Positions 1 through 7,327 are shown, numbered from the stretch's first letter. The stretch: 14,363 bases of DNA from an uncultured Acidaminococcus sp. (GCA_900770265.1 CAAGJR010000137.1:1-14363), one strand, 5' to 3'. The notes: generated by a model not told the origin, from the letters alone. Numbers and translations are program-made.

Positions 1-153
1 TACATCGTGGTGAACGACGAAGTGGAAAAGGCCACGGACAAAGTGAGCAAAATCATCGATGTGGAACACCTGCGGGTGGGCCGCACCTATTATATCGTCG
101 ACGAAATCTGCCATAACGGCACCTGTGACTGCGACAAACCGCAGGAGAAGTAA
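1..153 (+). CDS. gmk: Guanylate kinase, C-terminal end (partial)
   Basis: Frame 1 is open from the window edge to a TAA at 151-153 and gives about 50 residues. It begins YIVVNDEVEKA, the conserved C-terminal segment of guanylate kinase, which phosphorylates GMP to GDP in the cytoplasm. The P-loop and GMP-binding region lie outside the window. The tail is slightly unusual: after the usual helix it ends with three cysteines in a short polar stretch (CHNGTCDCDK), which looks lineage-specific. The identification also rests on context: rpoZ follows 15 bases after the stop and coaBC after that, the gmk-rpoZ-coaBC order common in Firmicutes. It is probably cotranscribed with both. Confidence 0.88.
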   Translation, partial: YIVVNDEVEKATDKVSKIIDVEHLRVGRTYYIVDEICHNGTCDCDKPQEK

Positions 154-168
154 AGGAGAGTATGAACT

Positions 169-402
169 ATGTCTATGATTGATCCTTCTATCGATTATCT
201 GGCCGACAAAGTAGGCAGCAAGTATGCCCTGGTGATCATGGCTTCCAAACGGGCCCGTCAGCTGGTGGATGGGGCTCCTGCCCTGGTGAAGTGCGATTCC
301 AACAAGCCGGTTTCCATCGCCCTGAAGGAAATCGCTGAAGGCCTGGTGACCATCGCCACGCCGGAAGAAGTCAAGGAAATGGAAAAGAACAAGCAGAAAT
401 AA
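169..402 (+). CDS. rpoZ: RNA polymerase omega subunit
   Basis: This 77-residue protein has the omega pattern: an N-terminal segment with YLADKVGSKYALV, then ASKRARQL, the short conserved helix that contacts the beta' subunit, and a later KPVSIALKEIAEG helix. Omega helps fold and hold beta' in RNA polymerase. The length is normal for a Firmicutes omega. The start at ATG 169 follows a GGAG ribosome site at about 155-160; a second in-frame ATG at 175 is possible but less well spaced. The gene lies between gmk and coaBC with gaps of only 15-16 bases and no terminator, so the three are read as one operon. Confidence 0.95.
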   Translation: MSMIDPSIDYLADKVGSKYALVIMASKRARQLVDGAPALVKCDSNKPVSIALKEIAEGLVTIATPEEVKEMEKNKQK

Positions 403-418
403 CCAAAGGAGCACACCC

Positions 419-1621
419 ATGCTGGAAGGGAAAAAGATTGCGTTAGGGGTGACCGGCGGCATTGCCGTGTATAAATCGGTGACCCTGGTGAGCCGGCTGG
501 TACAGGCCGGGGCCCAGGTACGGGTCATCATGACCGACGCGGCCACCCATCTGGTTTCGCCGCTCCTGTTCAAGGAAATCAGCGGCAGCCCCGTTGCCAC
601 CAGCCTGTGGGCCGGCAATGCGGAATTCAACGTGGAACACGTGGCCATCGGCCGCTGGTGCGACGTGATGGTGGTGGCTCCGGCCACGGCCGATATGATC
701 GCCAAGATGGCCAACGGCATTGCGGACGACCTGCTGTCCACCACGCTGCTGGCCTGCGACAAGCCGAAGATCATCTGCCCGGCCATGAATACGAACATGC
801 TGGAGAACCCGGCCACGGTGCGGAACCTGGAGACCCTGCGCAAGGACGGCATCACCATCATGCCCAGTGCGGCCGGTCATCTGGCCTGCGGGGTGAACGG
901 CTCCGGGCGGATGCCGGAACCGGAGGACATCAAGGCATTCATCGACGCCTTTCTGGCCCGCCGGGAAGGGGACCTGCGGGGTCTGCGGATCTTGGTGACG
1001 GCCGGGGGCACCCGGGAAGCCATCGACCCGGTGCGGTTCATCGGCAACCGGTCCAGCGGCAAGATGGGCTATGCCATTGCCCGGGATGCGGCCCGCCGGG
1101 GTGCGGAAGTGACCCTGGTGTCCGGCCCGACGGCCCTGCGGCCGCCCCGGAACGTGGCCTTCACCAGCGTGGAGACCACCCAGGAGATGCTGGACGCCGT
1201 GCTGGGGGTGTACCCCAATGTGGACGTGGTGATCATGGCGGCTGCGGTGGCGGATTACAAGCCCCACCACCAGGCGGAGCAGAAGATCAAGAAGAACGAT
1301 GCGACCCTGGAACTGTCCCTGGACAAGAACCCGGACATTTTGAAGTTATTGGGTGAGCAGAAAAAGGGCCAGCTGCTGGTGGGCTTTGCGGCCGAGACCC
1401 AGAACCTGCTGGAAAATGCGGCGGCCAAGGTGAAGAAGAAGAACCTGGATATGATCGTGGCCAACGATGTGACCATGAAGGGGGCCGGCTTCAGCACCGA
1501 CACCAACGTGGTGAAGCTGCTGTTCCCCGACGGCACCATCAAGGGCCTGGACCTGATGACAAAGGAAGAAGTGGGGAACCACATCCTGGATATCGTAAAA
1601 GAAAAAACGAGCTGCCACTGA
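419..1621 (+). CDS. coaBC: Bifunctional phosphopantothenoylcysteine decarboxylase / phosphopantothenate-cysteine ligase
   Basis: The 400-residue product performs two consecutive steps of coenzyme A synthesis: CTP-dependent joining of 4'-phosphopantothenate to cysteine (CoaB), then FMN-dependent decarboxylation to 4'-phosphopantetheine (CoaC). The N-terminal CoaC half shows GVTGGIAVYK (10-19), the active-site His at 74 (EHVAIGRW), PAMN at 121-124 and the flap cysteine at 157 in HLACG, followed by GRMPEP. The usual PxMNxxMW motif has Leu in place of Trp here. The C-terminal CoaB half has TREAIDPVRFIGNRSSGKMG (198-217), AAVADYKP (275-282), KIKK (289-292), GFAAET (322-327) and AND (348-350). Start ATG 419 has an AAAGGAG site 7 bases upstream. 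Length and motif order are normal, so the enzyme should be active. Confidence 0.97.
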   Translation: MLEGKKIALGVTGGIAVYKSVTLVSRLVQAGAQVRVIMTDAATHLVSPLLFKEISGSPVATSLWAGNAEFNVEHVAIGRWCDVMVVAPATADMIAKMANGIADDLLSTTLLACDKPKIICPAMNTNMLENPATVRNLETLRKDGITIMPSAAGHLACGVNGSGRMPEPEDIKAFIDAFLARREGDLRGLRILVTAGGTREAIDPVRFIGNRSSGKMGYAIARDAARRGAEVTLVSGPTALRPPRNVAFTSVETTQEMLDAVLGVYPNVDVVIMAAAVADYKPHHQAEQKIKKNDATLELSLDKNPDILKLLGEQKKGQLLVGFAAETQNLLENAAAKVKKKNLDMIVANDVTMKGAGFSTDTNVVKLLFPDGTIKGLDLMTKEEVGNHILDIVKEKTSCH

Positions 1622-1640
1622 GGCAACTCGTTTTTCTTTT
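1603..1640 (+). terminator. Rho-independent terminator of the gmk-rpoZ-coaBC operon
   Basis: AAAAACGAG (1603-1611) pairs with CTCGTTTTT (1627-1635). After a single C/A mismatch, TGCC (1613-1616) pairs with GGCA (1622-1625) around a 5-base loop, followed by a T-rich tract. The coaBC stop codon (1619-1621) lies in the loop, so the terminator is built into the last codons of the gene. Confidence 0.85.
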
Positions 1641-1643
1641 ATA

Positions 1644-1716
1644 TCCGCCCTTTTCAAGGGCGGGGGACCGTTGCGCTTTAGCGCAATGGTGGTGGGTTCG
1701 CGGGCGTATGCCCGCG
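1644..1716 (+). repeat. Half unit of the GGGGGACC three-hairpin repeat (copy A)
   Basis: Three consecutive hairpins are visible. CGCCC pairs with GGGCG; then comes the block GGGGGACC; then ACCGTTGCGC pairs with GCGCAATGGT across TTTA; then GGTGGTGGG; then CGCGGGC pairs with GCCCGCG across GTAT. The right half of the 9805-9997 element, read on the - strand, is almost the same through hairpin 2 and GGTGGTGGG, but its third stem has a different sequence that is still self-complementary. Only one half of the element is present here. It ends just upstream of the promoter of the next gene. Confidence 0.75.
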
Positions 1717-1723
1717 CAATCTG

Positions 1724-1732
1724 TGGTATAAT
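1724..1732 (+). promoter_or_regulatory. Extended -10 promoter for the LURP-one-like gene
   Basis: TG-G-TATAAT: TG at 1724-1725 and a perfect TATAAT at 1727-1732, 24 bases before the start codon. No good -35 hexamer is visible at the expected distance, where the hairpin of repeat copy A lies, so the extended -10 would carry recognition. The leader would be very short and begin close to the AAAGGAGG ribosome site. Confidence 0.6.
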
Positions 1733-1755
1733 ATCCGAAAAAGGAGGGATGCCCC

Positions 1756-2229
1756 ATGAAATTGCTGTTCAGGCAGCGGATCTTTTCCTGGTTCGACAGT
1801 TACGATATCTACGACGAAAACGGCAATACGGTGTTCGTAGTGAAGGGCCAGCTGGCCTGGGGCCACAAGCTGAAGATCTGTGACGCCCGCGGAAACGAAG
1901 TGGGCCTGGTGCGGGAAAAGATCCTCACGTTCCTGCCGGCCTTCGAATTGTACGAGAACGGAAAATACATCGGCCGGATCAAAAAGAAGCTGACCCTGTT
2001 CAGCCCGGGGTTCGATATCGACTTCAACGGCTGGCAGGTGGACGGCAACCTGCTGGAATGGGACTATACCATTACGGACGCCCACGGCGAATGGGTGGCC
2101 ACGGTGAGCAAGGAGCTGCTCCATCTCAGCGACACGTACGTGCTGGATATCGGCGACCCTAGAAACGCCCTGTACGTGCTCATGTTCGCCCTGGCCATGG
2201 ACGCCGAGAAGTGCAGCCGGGAGAAATAG
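1756..2229 (+). CDS. LURP-one-related (YxjI-like) protein
   Basis: The 157-residue product resembles the LURP-one-related family (YxjI in Bacillus), a small beta-barrel fold with a central helix related to Tubby and scramblase proteins. Visible signs are the alternating beta pattern with paired 'organism-style' repeats: YDIYDENGNTVFVVKG, then KICDARGNEVGLVREK, then FELYENGKYIGRIKKK, and later YTITDAHGEWVATVSKE. The C-terminal hydrophobic helix (NALYVLMFALAMD) is also typical. No signal peptide is seen and no enzyme function is established for the family. ATG 1756 is preceded by AAAAAGGAGGG. The gene stands alone behind its own extended -10 promoter and is followed by a heptamer array, so it is probably monocistronic. 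Confidence 0.8.
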   Translation: MKLLFRQRIFSWFDSYDIYDENGNTVFVVKGQLAWGHKLKICDARGNEVGLVREKILTFLPAFELYENGKYIGRIKKKLTLFSPGFDIDFNGWQVDGNLLEWDYTITDAHGEWVATVSKELLHLSDTYVLDIGDPRNALYVLMFALAMDAEKCSREK

Positions 2230-2240
2230 AAATAGGGAAA

Positions 2241-2302
2241 CGTCATACGTCATGCGTCATATGTCATACGCAGAAGGAACCAATTTGCTTAAAGCAAATT
2301 GG
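2241..2302 (+). repeat. Heptamer tandem array (CGTCATA type) plus hairpin
   Basis: Four 7-base units (CGTCATA, CGTCATG, CGTCATA, TGTCATA) fill 2241-2268, starting 12 bases after the LURP-one-like stop. They are followed by the linker CGCAGAAGGAA and a perfect hairpin, CCAATTTGC / GCAAATTGG (2280-2288 with 2294-2302, loop TTAAA). No T-tract follows, so it is a poor terminator. The order array, purine-rich linker, hairpin recurs at 4324, 6960 and 12389 with the unit GTCACTA. Confidence 0.8.
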
Positions 2303-2313
2303 GTTAAAATCGT

Positions 2314-2339
2314 AGGGGCGGTTCGGTGAACCGCCCACC
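2314..2339 (+). repeat. GTAGGGGCGG hairpin repeat
   Basis: GGGCGGTTC (2316-2324) pairs perfectly with GAACCGCCC (2328-2336) across GGT, flanked by GTAGG and ACC. From general knowledge, short hairpins beginning GTAGGGGCG and ending CGCCC are abundant between genes in many Firmicutes; that link is from memory. In this window there is only one copy. Confidence 0.55.
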
Positions 2340-2381
2340 AACAGGTTGTAAGCAACTGATGAATAAGAGGAGGGCAATTCC

Positions 2382-2714
2382 ATGCGCTTTGATCATTATA
2401 CTGAAGCCGATTGGCGGCTGTTCAAAAAACTTCGGCCTGTCTGGCAGGAAAATTTCATACATCAGATTCTCGAAGGCTACAAAGAACTCATCGATGGTCC
2501 CGAATGTAATGGAGAGAAGTTTTGGAAGCTGGAAGAAAAAATCAAAGAGGACAAACGAAAATGCGGTGTTACCTGTATCATGGCCCGTTCCAAAATGGCG
2601 GAGAATATCATCAGACTGATTCTGGAAGGAGTCATCACGGAAGAGGATTTAGAAGGATTCAGCGCTCCTATGGTTGAACACGTAAAACGGGTTGTGAAAA
2701 TCTACCAGGAGTAA
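2382..2714 (+). CDS. Conserved small protein of unknown function
   Basis: A 110-residue soluble, charged, mostly helical protein. It opens MRFDHYTEADWRLFKKL and contains KFWKLEEKIKEDKRKCGV followed by MARSKMAENIIRLILEGVI and an acidic EEDLEGFS segment. I recognise this as a short protein family common in gut Firmicutes, sometimes labelled 'multidrug transporter' in databases; that label cannot be right here because there is no membrane segment. Its role is unknown. ATG 2382 follows GAGGAGGG at about 2367-2374, a strong ribosome site. The codons are clearly richer in A and T than those of neighbouring genes, and the gene is flanked on both sides by repeats, which suggests it was acquired. No promoter stands out. 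The last codons run into repeat element B only 6 bases after the stop. Confidence 0.7.
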   Translation: MRFDHYTEADWRLFKKLRPVWQENFIHQILEGYKELIDGPECNGEKFWKLEEKIKEDKRKCGVTCIMARSKMAENIIRLILEGVITEEDLEGFSAPMVEHVKRVVKIYQE

Positions 2715-2720
2715 AAATCC

Positions 2721-2832
2721 TGTCCTTCCCTGAAAGGGAAGGGGGACCGTCCGAATGGACGGTGGATGGGTTTTACATTGGGTGTATGACCCTCTACCCG
2801 CAAGCGGGTCCTTTCCCCCTTTCAGGGGGACA
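2721..2832. repeat. 112-bp hairpin-rich inverted-repeat element, copy B
   Basis: It begins TGTCC and ends GGACA. The left half reads TTCCC-TGAAA-GGGAA, GGGGGACC, then ACCGTCC / GGACGGT, then GGTGGATGGGT. The right half read on the - strand has the same plan with other stem sequences (CCC-TGAAA-GGGGG, GGACC, ACCCGC / GCGGGT). The centre forms a further hairpin between GGGTTTTACA and TGTATGACCC. The element at 7025-7136 is the same 112-bp sequence in the opposite orientation with only six differences, all near the centre. No open reading frame of significance and no clear target-site duplication are seen. It is MITE-like or REP-like in form. Confidence 0.85.
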
Positions 2833-2899
2833 CATTGTCTACAAAACTTGCAACATCTGTTACAGTTATTTAACTCATAAAAAATATTTTTCTTTTCCC

Positions 2900-2928
2900 T
2901 TGACAACCTCCGGGAACGAGGGTAGTAT
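2900..2928 (+). promoter_or_regulatory. Promoter of the T-box / BASS transporter transcript
   Basis: A perfect -35 TTGACA (2900-2905), a 17-base spacer and TAGTAT as -10 (2923-2928), in an AT-rich stretch. Transcription would begin at about 2935, directly before the first T-box leader structure. Confidence 0.8.
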
Positions 2929-2934
2929 ATAGGC

Positions 2935-3242
2935 ATACTTTTTAAAGAAAGCAATCAAAACTTCACATCCCTTGTGAAATCTGATGATGGGAACGAGTAC
3001 TTTTTGAAAGAGCTGCGCAGAGAGCCGGTGGTTGGTGCGAACCGGTCGGGTCCCAAAAAGGAAAATCCTCCCGGAAGAGAAGCGCTGAAGCAGGTCATTA
3101 AGCGCGTACGGCTGATCCCCGTTACAGGAAACGCGTATGTTGGTACGTTGTGAGTGTCCATGGACAGCAATGCCTGTGGGAATCAGGGTGGTATCGCGGA
3201 TTCTTCTAATCCGTCCCTTCTTTTTGGAGGGACGGATTTTTT
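2935..3242 (+). ncRNA. T-box leader (probable Ile specifier) with terminator/antiterminator
   Basis: The T-box sequence AGGGTGGTATCGCGG at 3185-3199 is diagnostic. Stem I is clear: GAGTAC on the 5' side (around 2994-3001), the distal CAGAGAGCCGG...CCGG portion, and a 3' specifier strand. CTTTTTG pairs with CAAAAAG to close the top of the specifier loop and GGGA pairs with TCCC below it. The bulge then reads GGAAAATCC, which by position against the Geobacillus glyQS leader gives ATC (Ile). The UGGU in the T-box would pair with an ACCA tRNA end, consistent with tRNA-Ile (discriminator A) and against Asn (G). The terminator stem is AATCCGTCCC (3208-3217) with GGGACGGATT (3229-3238) followed by T's. 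The alternative antiterminator uses GGATT with AATCC. Uncharged tRNA would allow read-through into the transporter gene 31 bases on. Confidence 0.93.
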
Positions 3243-3272
3243 GATTGCCAAAAGGAAAGAGGGACTTATGCA

Positions 3273-4283
3273 ATGAGTTTGAAAAAGGTTTGTGCAATGA
3301 TCGGCAAGTATTTCGGCGTGATCGCCCTGGTGTTCCTGGGCATCGGCCTGACGCAGCCCCATGCGTTCTCCTGGGTGCTGGGCAAGGCCTACGGCGTCTC
3401 CATTTTGAGCGTCATGCTGGGCATCATCATGTTCGGCATGGGCATGACCACCAGCCTGCATGACTTCGCCCTGGTGCTGAAGCAGCCCAAGAACATCTTC
3501 TTCGGTGTATGCGCCCAGTACTTCGTCATGCCGTTCCTGGCCTTCTGCCTGTCCAAGGCCTTCCATCTGGATCCGGCCCTGACCGTGGGCGTTGTGCTGG
3601 TGGGGACCTGCCCCGGCGGCACCAGCTCCAACGTGATCACGTTCATGAGCCATGGGGATGTTCCGTTCTCCGTGACCATGACCAGCTGCTCCACGGTGCT
3701 GTCTCCCATCATGACCCCGCTGCTGACTTATTTGATCATCGGCAAGCAGATCTCCTTTGATCCGGTGGGCATGTTCGTTTCCATCCTGCAAATCGTGTTC
3801 GTCCCCATCGCCATCGGCCTGGCTGTGAAGAACTTCTTCCCGAAATTCGCCAAGGAAGCCGTTGATTACCTGCCCGCTGTTTCTTCTCTGGTCATCTCCT
3901 TCCTGATCGCCGGGATCATCGGTGCCAGCCGCAACGCCATCCTGAACAGCGCCGGCATCATCCTGCTGGTCGTGATCCTGCACAACGTGCTGGGCTATGC
4001 CCTGGGCTTTGCCATCGGCAAGGCAACCGGCATGAACTGGAAACAGATGGTGGCCCTGTCCATCGAAGTGGGGATGCAGAACTCCGGCCTGGCAACGGGC
4101 CTGGCCAAAGCCCATTTCGCCTCCATGCCCATGGCTGGCGTCCCCGGTGCCATCTTCAGTGCCTGGCACAACATCTCCGGTGCTGTCCTGGCCTACATCT
4201 ACAGCAACTACCTGAATGAACGGTTCGACTCCGAATATGAAGAAGAAGTAGAACCCGAAGTCGTTCCCGTAAGAGCAAAATAA
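3273..4283 (+). CDS. BASS-family (bile acid:sodium symporter-like) transporter under T-box control
   Basis: A 336-residue membrane protein with about nine or ten hydrophobic segments. It shows the family's first core motif GTCPGGTSSNVITFMSHGD (111-129) and the second ALSIEVGMQNSGLA (261-274), the two crossing regions that bind sodium in this fold. A short acidic tail (EYEEEVEPE) follows the last segment. The family includes PanS (ketopantoate/pantoate) and plant carriers for pyruvate and 2-oxo acids, and substrates vary widely, so bile acids need not be the substrate. Control by a leader that seems to sense tRNA-Ile suggests a branched-chain amino-acid precursor or 2-oxo acid; this is inference. 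ATG 3273 has a GAGGGA site at 3259-3264. The gene is alone between its leader and a strong terminator. Confidence 0.9.
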   Translation: MSLKKVCAMIGKYFGVIALVFLGIGLTQPHAFSWVLGKAYGVSILSVMLGIIMFGMGMTTSLHDFALVLKQPKNIFFGVCAQYFVMPFLAFCLSKAFHLDPALTVGVVLVGTCPGGTSSNVITFMSHGDVPFSVTMTSCSTVLSPIMTPLLTYLIIGKQISFDPVGMFVSILQIVFVPIAIGLAVKNFFPKFAKEAVDYLPAVSSLVISFLIAGIIGASRNAILNSAGIILLVVILHNVLGYALGFAIGKATGMNWKQMVALSIEVGMQNSGLATGLAKAHFASMPMAGVPGAIFSAWHNISGAVLAYIYSNYLNERFDSEYEEEVEPEVVPVRAK

Positions 4284-4288
4284 AAAAC

Positions 4289-4320
4289 AAAAAGGACTGC
4301 CGTTGCTGGCAGTCCTTTTT
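4289..4320 (+). terminator. Terminator of the BASS transporter gene
   Basis: AAAAAGGACTGCC (4289-4301 region) pairs perfectly with GGCAGTCCTTTTT (4308-4320) around a six-base loop. The run of A's on the left and T's on the right could let it act on both strands. Confidence 0.92.
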
Positions 4321-4323
4321 GTT

Positions 4324-4380
4324 GTCACTAGTCACTAGTCACTAGTCACTAGTCACTAGCCGATGGAAGCCAGCTCACGC
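4324..4380 (+). repeat. Heptamer tandem array (GTCACTA x5) plus hairpin
   Basis: Five perfect GTCACTA units at 4324-4358, 3 bases after the BASS terminator. They are followed by GCCGATGGAAGCCAGC (4359-4374), which forms a hairpin with the next bases (GCCAGC / GCTGGC). The same 16-base linker follows the array at 6960. The - strand terminator of sstT lies immediately to the right, so the array sits between two converging genes. Confidence 0.88.
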
Positions 4381-4390
4381 TGGCAAATTG

Positions 4391-4424
4391 AAGGAGCTGT
4401 GAATCATTATTTCACAGCTCCCTT
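4391..4424 (-). terminator. Terminator of sstT
   Basis: GGAGCTGTGAA (4393-4403) pairs perfectly with TTCACAGCTCC (4411-4421) around TCATTAT. On the - strand it stands 11 bases after the sstT stop. The T-tract on that side is poor (TTCAATTTG), so termination may be moderate. Confidence 0.7.
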
Positions 4425-4434
4425 ATTGTCTTCT

Positions 4435-5694
4435 TTACTCCTCAACATCCTCTTTCGGCACCATATCTTCTGCCTTCAGCGTGCCTTTTCTGGCGCGGCT
4501 GGCGTATTCGGCGGTGGCGGTGAACAGCACGTCACTGCTGCTGTTCAGGGCCGTTTCGCAGGCATCCTCGATGATGCTGATGATGAAGCCCACGCCCACC
4601 ACCTGCATGGCGATGTCATTGCCGATACCGAAAGAGGCACAGGCCACGGGGATCAGCAGCAGGGAGCCGCCGGCCACACCGGAAGCCCCGCAGGCACCCA
4701 CCGTGGAGACGATGCACAGGAGCAGCGCTGTGGGCAGGTCAACGGACACGCCCAGGGTATGGGCAGCGGCCAGAGCCAGCACGGAAATGGTGATGGAGGC
4801 ACCGGCCATGTTGATGGTAGCTCCCAGGGGAATGGAGATGGTGTACGTATCCGGGTTCAGTCCCAGCCGTTTGCACAGGTTCAGGTTCACCGGGATGTTG
4901 GCGGCGGAGCTGCGGGTGAAGAACGCATAGATGCCGCTTTCCCGGATTGTGGCCCACACCAGCGGGTACGGGTTCTTGTGCACGTTCAGGTATACGATCA
5001 GCGGGTTCATGACGAGCGCTACCAGGAAGTAGGAGCTCAGGAGAACGCCCAGCAGGCTGAAGTAGGAAACAATGGCGGATAGGCCGCTGGCGCTGATGCT
5101 CTGGGTGACCAGGCCCATGATTCCCAGGGGAGCCAGGTGGATGACCCAGGTGACCACTTTCGTGATGCCTTCGCTGAGGTCTTTCAGCATCTGTTTCGTA
5201 CCGTCCCCGGCGGTGGTGTGCAGGGCCATGCCGATAATTACGGCCCAGGCCAGGATGCCGATGTAGTTACCGGTCAGGAGGGCATGCACCGGGCTGTCCA
5301 CGATGTTCATGATCAGGTTGTGGACCACTTCGGCGATACCGCTGGGCGGGTTCACCTTGCTGTTGCCCAGCTGCAGCACCAGGGTCTGGGGGAACAGGAA
5401 GGACAGGGTCACACCCACGATGGAAGCGGCGAACGTGCCGATTACATACAGGGTGATGATGGGTTTCATGTTGGTGTCGCCGCCTTCTTTACGCTGCACC
5501 ATGGCGTTCATCACCAGGATGAAGACCAGGAGCGGCGCTACCCCTTTCAGCGCGCTGACGAACAGATCCCCGAAGATGCTGACCACAGGCACGACGGCCG
5601 GGACGAATACGGCAAGCAGGATGCCGATTACAAGGCCCACGGCGATCTGGTGGATCAGGGGGACCTTCTTGAGACGATGGATGAATGCGTTCAT
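4435..5694 (-). CDS. sstT: Serine/threonine:sodium symporter
   Basis: The 419-residue product belongs to the dicarboxylate/amino acid:cation symporter family and matches SstT of E. coli (414 residues) throughout. SstT takes up serine and threonine with sodium at the inner membrane. Visible are the first hairpin-loop serines SSAANIPVNL (262-271), SIPLGATINMAGASITI (287-303), GACGASGVAGGSLLLIPVAC (333-352) and DACETALNSSSDVLFT (377-392), which surround the substrate and sodium sites. About eight helices and two re-entrant loops are expected. The ATG is preceded on the - strand by AAAGGGAG. The gene has its own promoter and terminator and reads against its neighbours, so it is a separate unit. 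It ends in a charged tail (KAEDMVPKEDVEE). Confidence 0.96.
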   Translation of the reverse strand: MNAFIHRLKKVPLIHQIAVGLVIGILLAVFVPAVVPVVSIFGDLFVSALKGVAPLLVFILVMNAMVQRKEGGDTNMKPIITLYVIGTFAASIVGVTLSFLFPQTLVLQLGNSKVNPPSGIAEVVHNLIMNIVDSPVHALLTGNYIGILAWAVIIGMALHTTAGDGTKQMLKDLSEGITKVVTWVIHLAPLGIMGLVTQSISASGLSAIVSYFSLLGVLLSSYFLVALVMNPLIVYLNVHKNPYPLVWATIRESGIYAFFTRSSAANIPVNLNLCKRLGLNPDTYTISIPLGATINMAGASITISVLALAAAHTLGVSVDLPTALLLCIVSTVGACGASGVAGGSLLLIPVACASFGIGNDIAMQVVGVGFIISIIEDACETALNSSSDVLFTATAEYASRARKGTLKAEDMVPKEDVEE

Positions 5695-5747
5695 GAATTT
5701 CTACTCCCTTTCTAGTAATTAGAAAATTATGGCAATAACCGTTCTTT

Positions 5748-5776
5748 AGTATATACAATTCATAAGGAAAATACAA
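5748..5776 (-). promoter_or_regulatory. Promoter of sstT
   Basis: Read on the - strand, TTGTAT (5771-5776), a 17-base spacer and TATACT (5748-5753). It lies about 54 bases before the sstT start, in an AT-rich intergenic stretch that it shares with the oppositely directed trpS promoter. Confidence 0.65.
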
Positions 5777-5809
5777 GTGTTTTTTCAGTATGGACTTTCC
5801 GGGGAGCCC

Positions 5810-5838
5810 TTGAAGAAACCGGCCATTCATAGTATAGT
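5810..5838 (+). promoter_or_regulatory. Promoter of trpS
   Basis: TTGAAG (5810-5815), a 17-base spacer and TATAGT (5833-5838), about 60 bases before the trpS start. The leader is too short for a T-box, so trpS seems not to be under tRNA-Trp control here. Confidence 0.65.
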
Positions 5839-5897
5839 TATATTTATATGTAAGAAGTACAAACGAAGCCATTTTGATTTGAAGGAGAGATACAGTC

Positions 5898-6959
<1,062 letters not shown>

Positions 6960-7011
6960 GTCACTAGTCTCTAGTCACTAGTCTTCAGCCGATGGAAGCC
7001 AGCGTTCCGCC
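6960..7011 (+). repeat. Heptamer tandem array (GTCACTA, degenerate) plus hairpin
   Basis: The units GTCACTA, GTCTCTA, GTCACTA and GTCTTCA run from 6960, the base right after the trpS stop, to 6987. Next comes GCCGATGGAAGCCAGC (6988-7003), identical to the 16 bases after the array at 4324. The hairpin GCCAGC / GCCGGC forms across GTTCC. The stem sequence differs from the 4359 copy but still pairs. Element C begins 14 bases later. Confidence 0.85.
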
Positions 7012-7024
7012 GGCAGGAATCCTG

Positions 7025-7136
7025 TGTCCCCCTGAAAGGGGGAAAGGACCCGCTTGCGGGTAGGGGGTCTTACACCTGATGTGAGACCCATCCACCGTCC
7101 ATTCGGACGGTCCCCCTTCCCTTTCAGGGAAGGACA
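7025..7136. repeat. 112-bp hairpin-rich inverted-repeat element, copy C
   Basis: It begins TGTCC and ends GGACA, exactly 112 bp. Its reverse complement matches copy B (2721-2832) at 106 of 112 positions by eye. The six differences lie in the central hairpin and its edge. Two of them improve pairing (a T-G becomes C-G, a T-T mismatch becomes T-A) and one weakens it, so the hairpin is kept. It lies between trpS and its likely terminator, so it would be transcribed with trpS. Confidence 0.88.
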
Positions 7137-7185
7137 AAGGGACGCCCATCTGTGGCCTGACGATTTTCCATCATTTATATGTTTG

Positions 7186-7215
7186 GGGATGTGGATTTTT
7201 TCACATCCCTTTTTT
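7186..7215 (+). terminator. Terminator downstream of trpS and element C
   Basis: GGGATGTG (7186-7193) pairs with CACATCCC (7202-7209), followed by six T's. No gene lies between trpS and this point, so it probably ends the trpS transcript about 230 bases after the stop. It could instead end a short untranslated RNA beginning within this gap. Confidence 0.8.
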
Positions 7216-7327
7216 AGTAGCAAAAGCACCCTAAAAATGATAAAATTATAAATTACGGATGTAAGCATTGAAACAATTGGAGAGGGATGGGGGCCCCTTT
7301 TTTGTGCCCCGATTGAAGGAGAATAGA

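Noticed and set aside
1671..1883. Open frame starting in repeat copy A
   Set aside because: It translates the hairpins and then runs out of frame into the LURP-one-like gene; such peptides are typical spurious calls from this repeat.
2241..2268. Possible CRISPR array in the tandem repeats
   Set aside because: The units are 7 bases long and directly adjacent, with no spacers and no cas genes nearby; the same holds at 4324, 6960 and 12389.
2721..2832. Insertion sequence
   Set aside because: The element has inverted ends but no transposase gene and no clear target duplication, so it is called only a repeat.
3183..4328. Open frame on the - strand across the BASS gene and T-box
   Set aside because: Its C-terminus would cover the T-box terminator and its N-terminus a terminator hairpin; the composition (Gly, His, Gln, Asp) is that of an antisense shadow.
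4363..5082. Open frames on the + strand across sstT
   Set aside because: They oppose SstT, whose residues match the known family from end to end.
7054..7251. Short open frame in the trpS-U32 gap
   Set aside because: It is mostly the translation of repeat element C; no family similarity and no ribosome site.
7290..7310. GGGGC / GCCCC inverted repeat in the U32 leader
   Set aside because: Only five pairs around an 11-base loop and no T-tract after it; too weak to call an attenuator or riboswitch.
7268..7327. TTG start giving 20 extra residues to the U32 protein
   Set aside because: There is no ribosome site before it, while ATG 7328 has AAGGAG at the right distance and matches the family's usual beginning.
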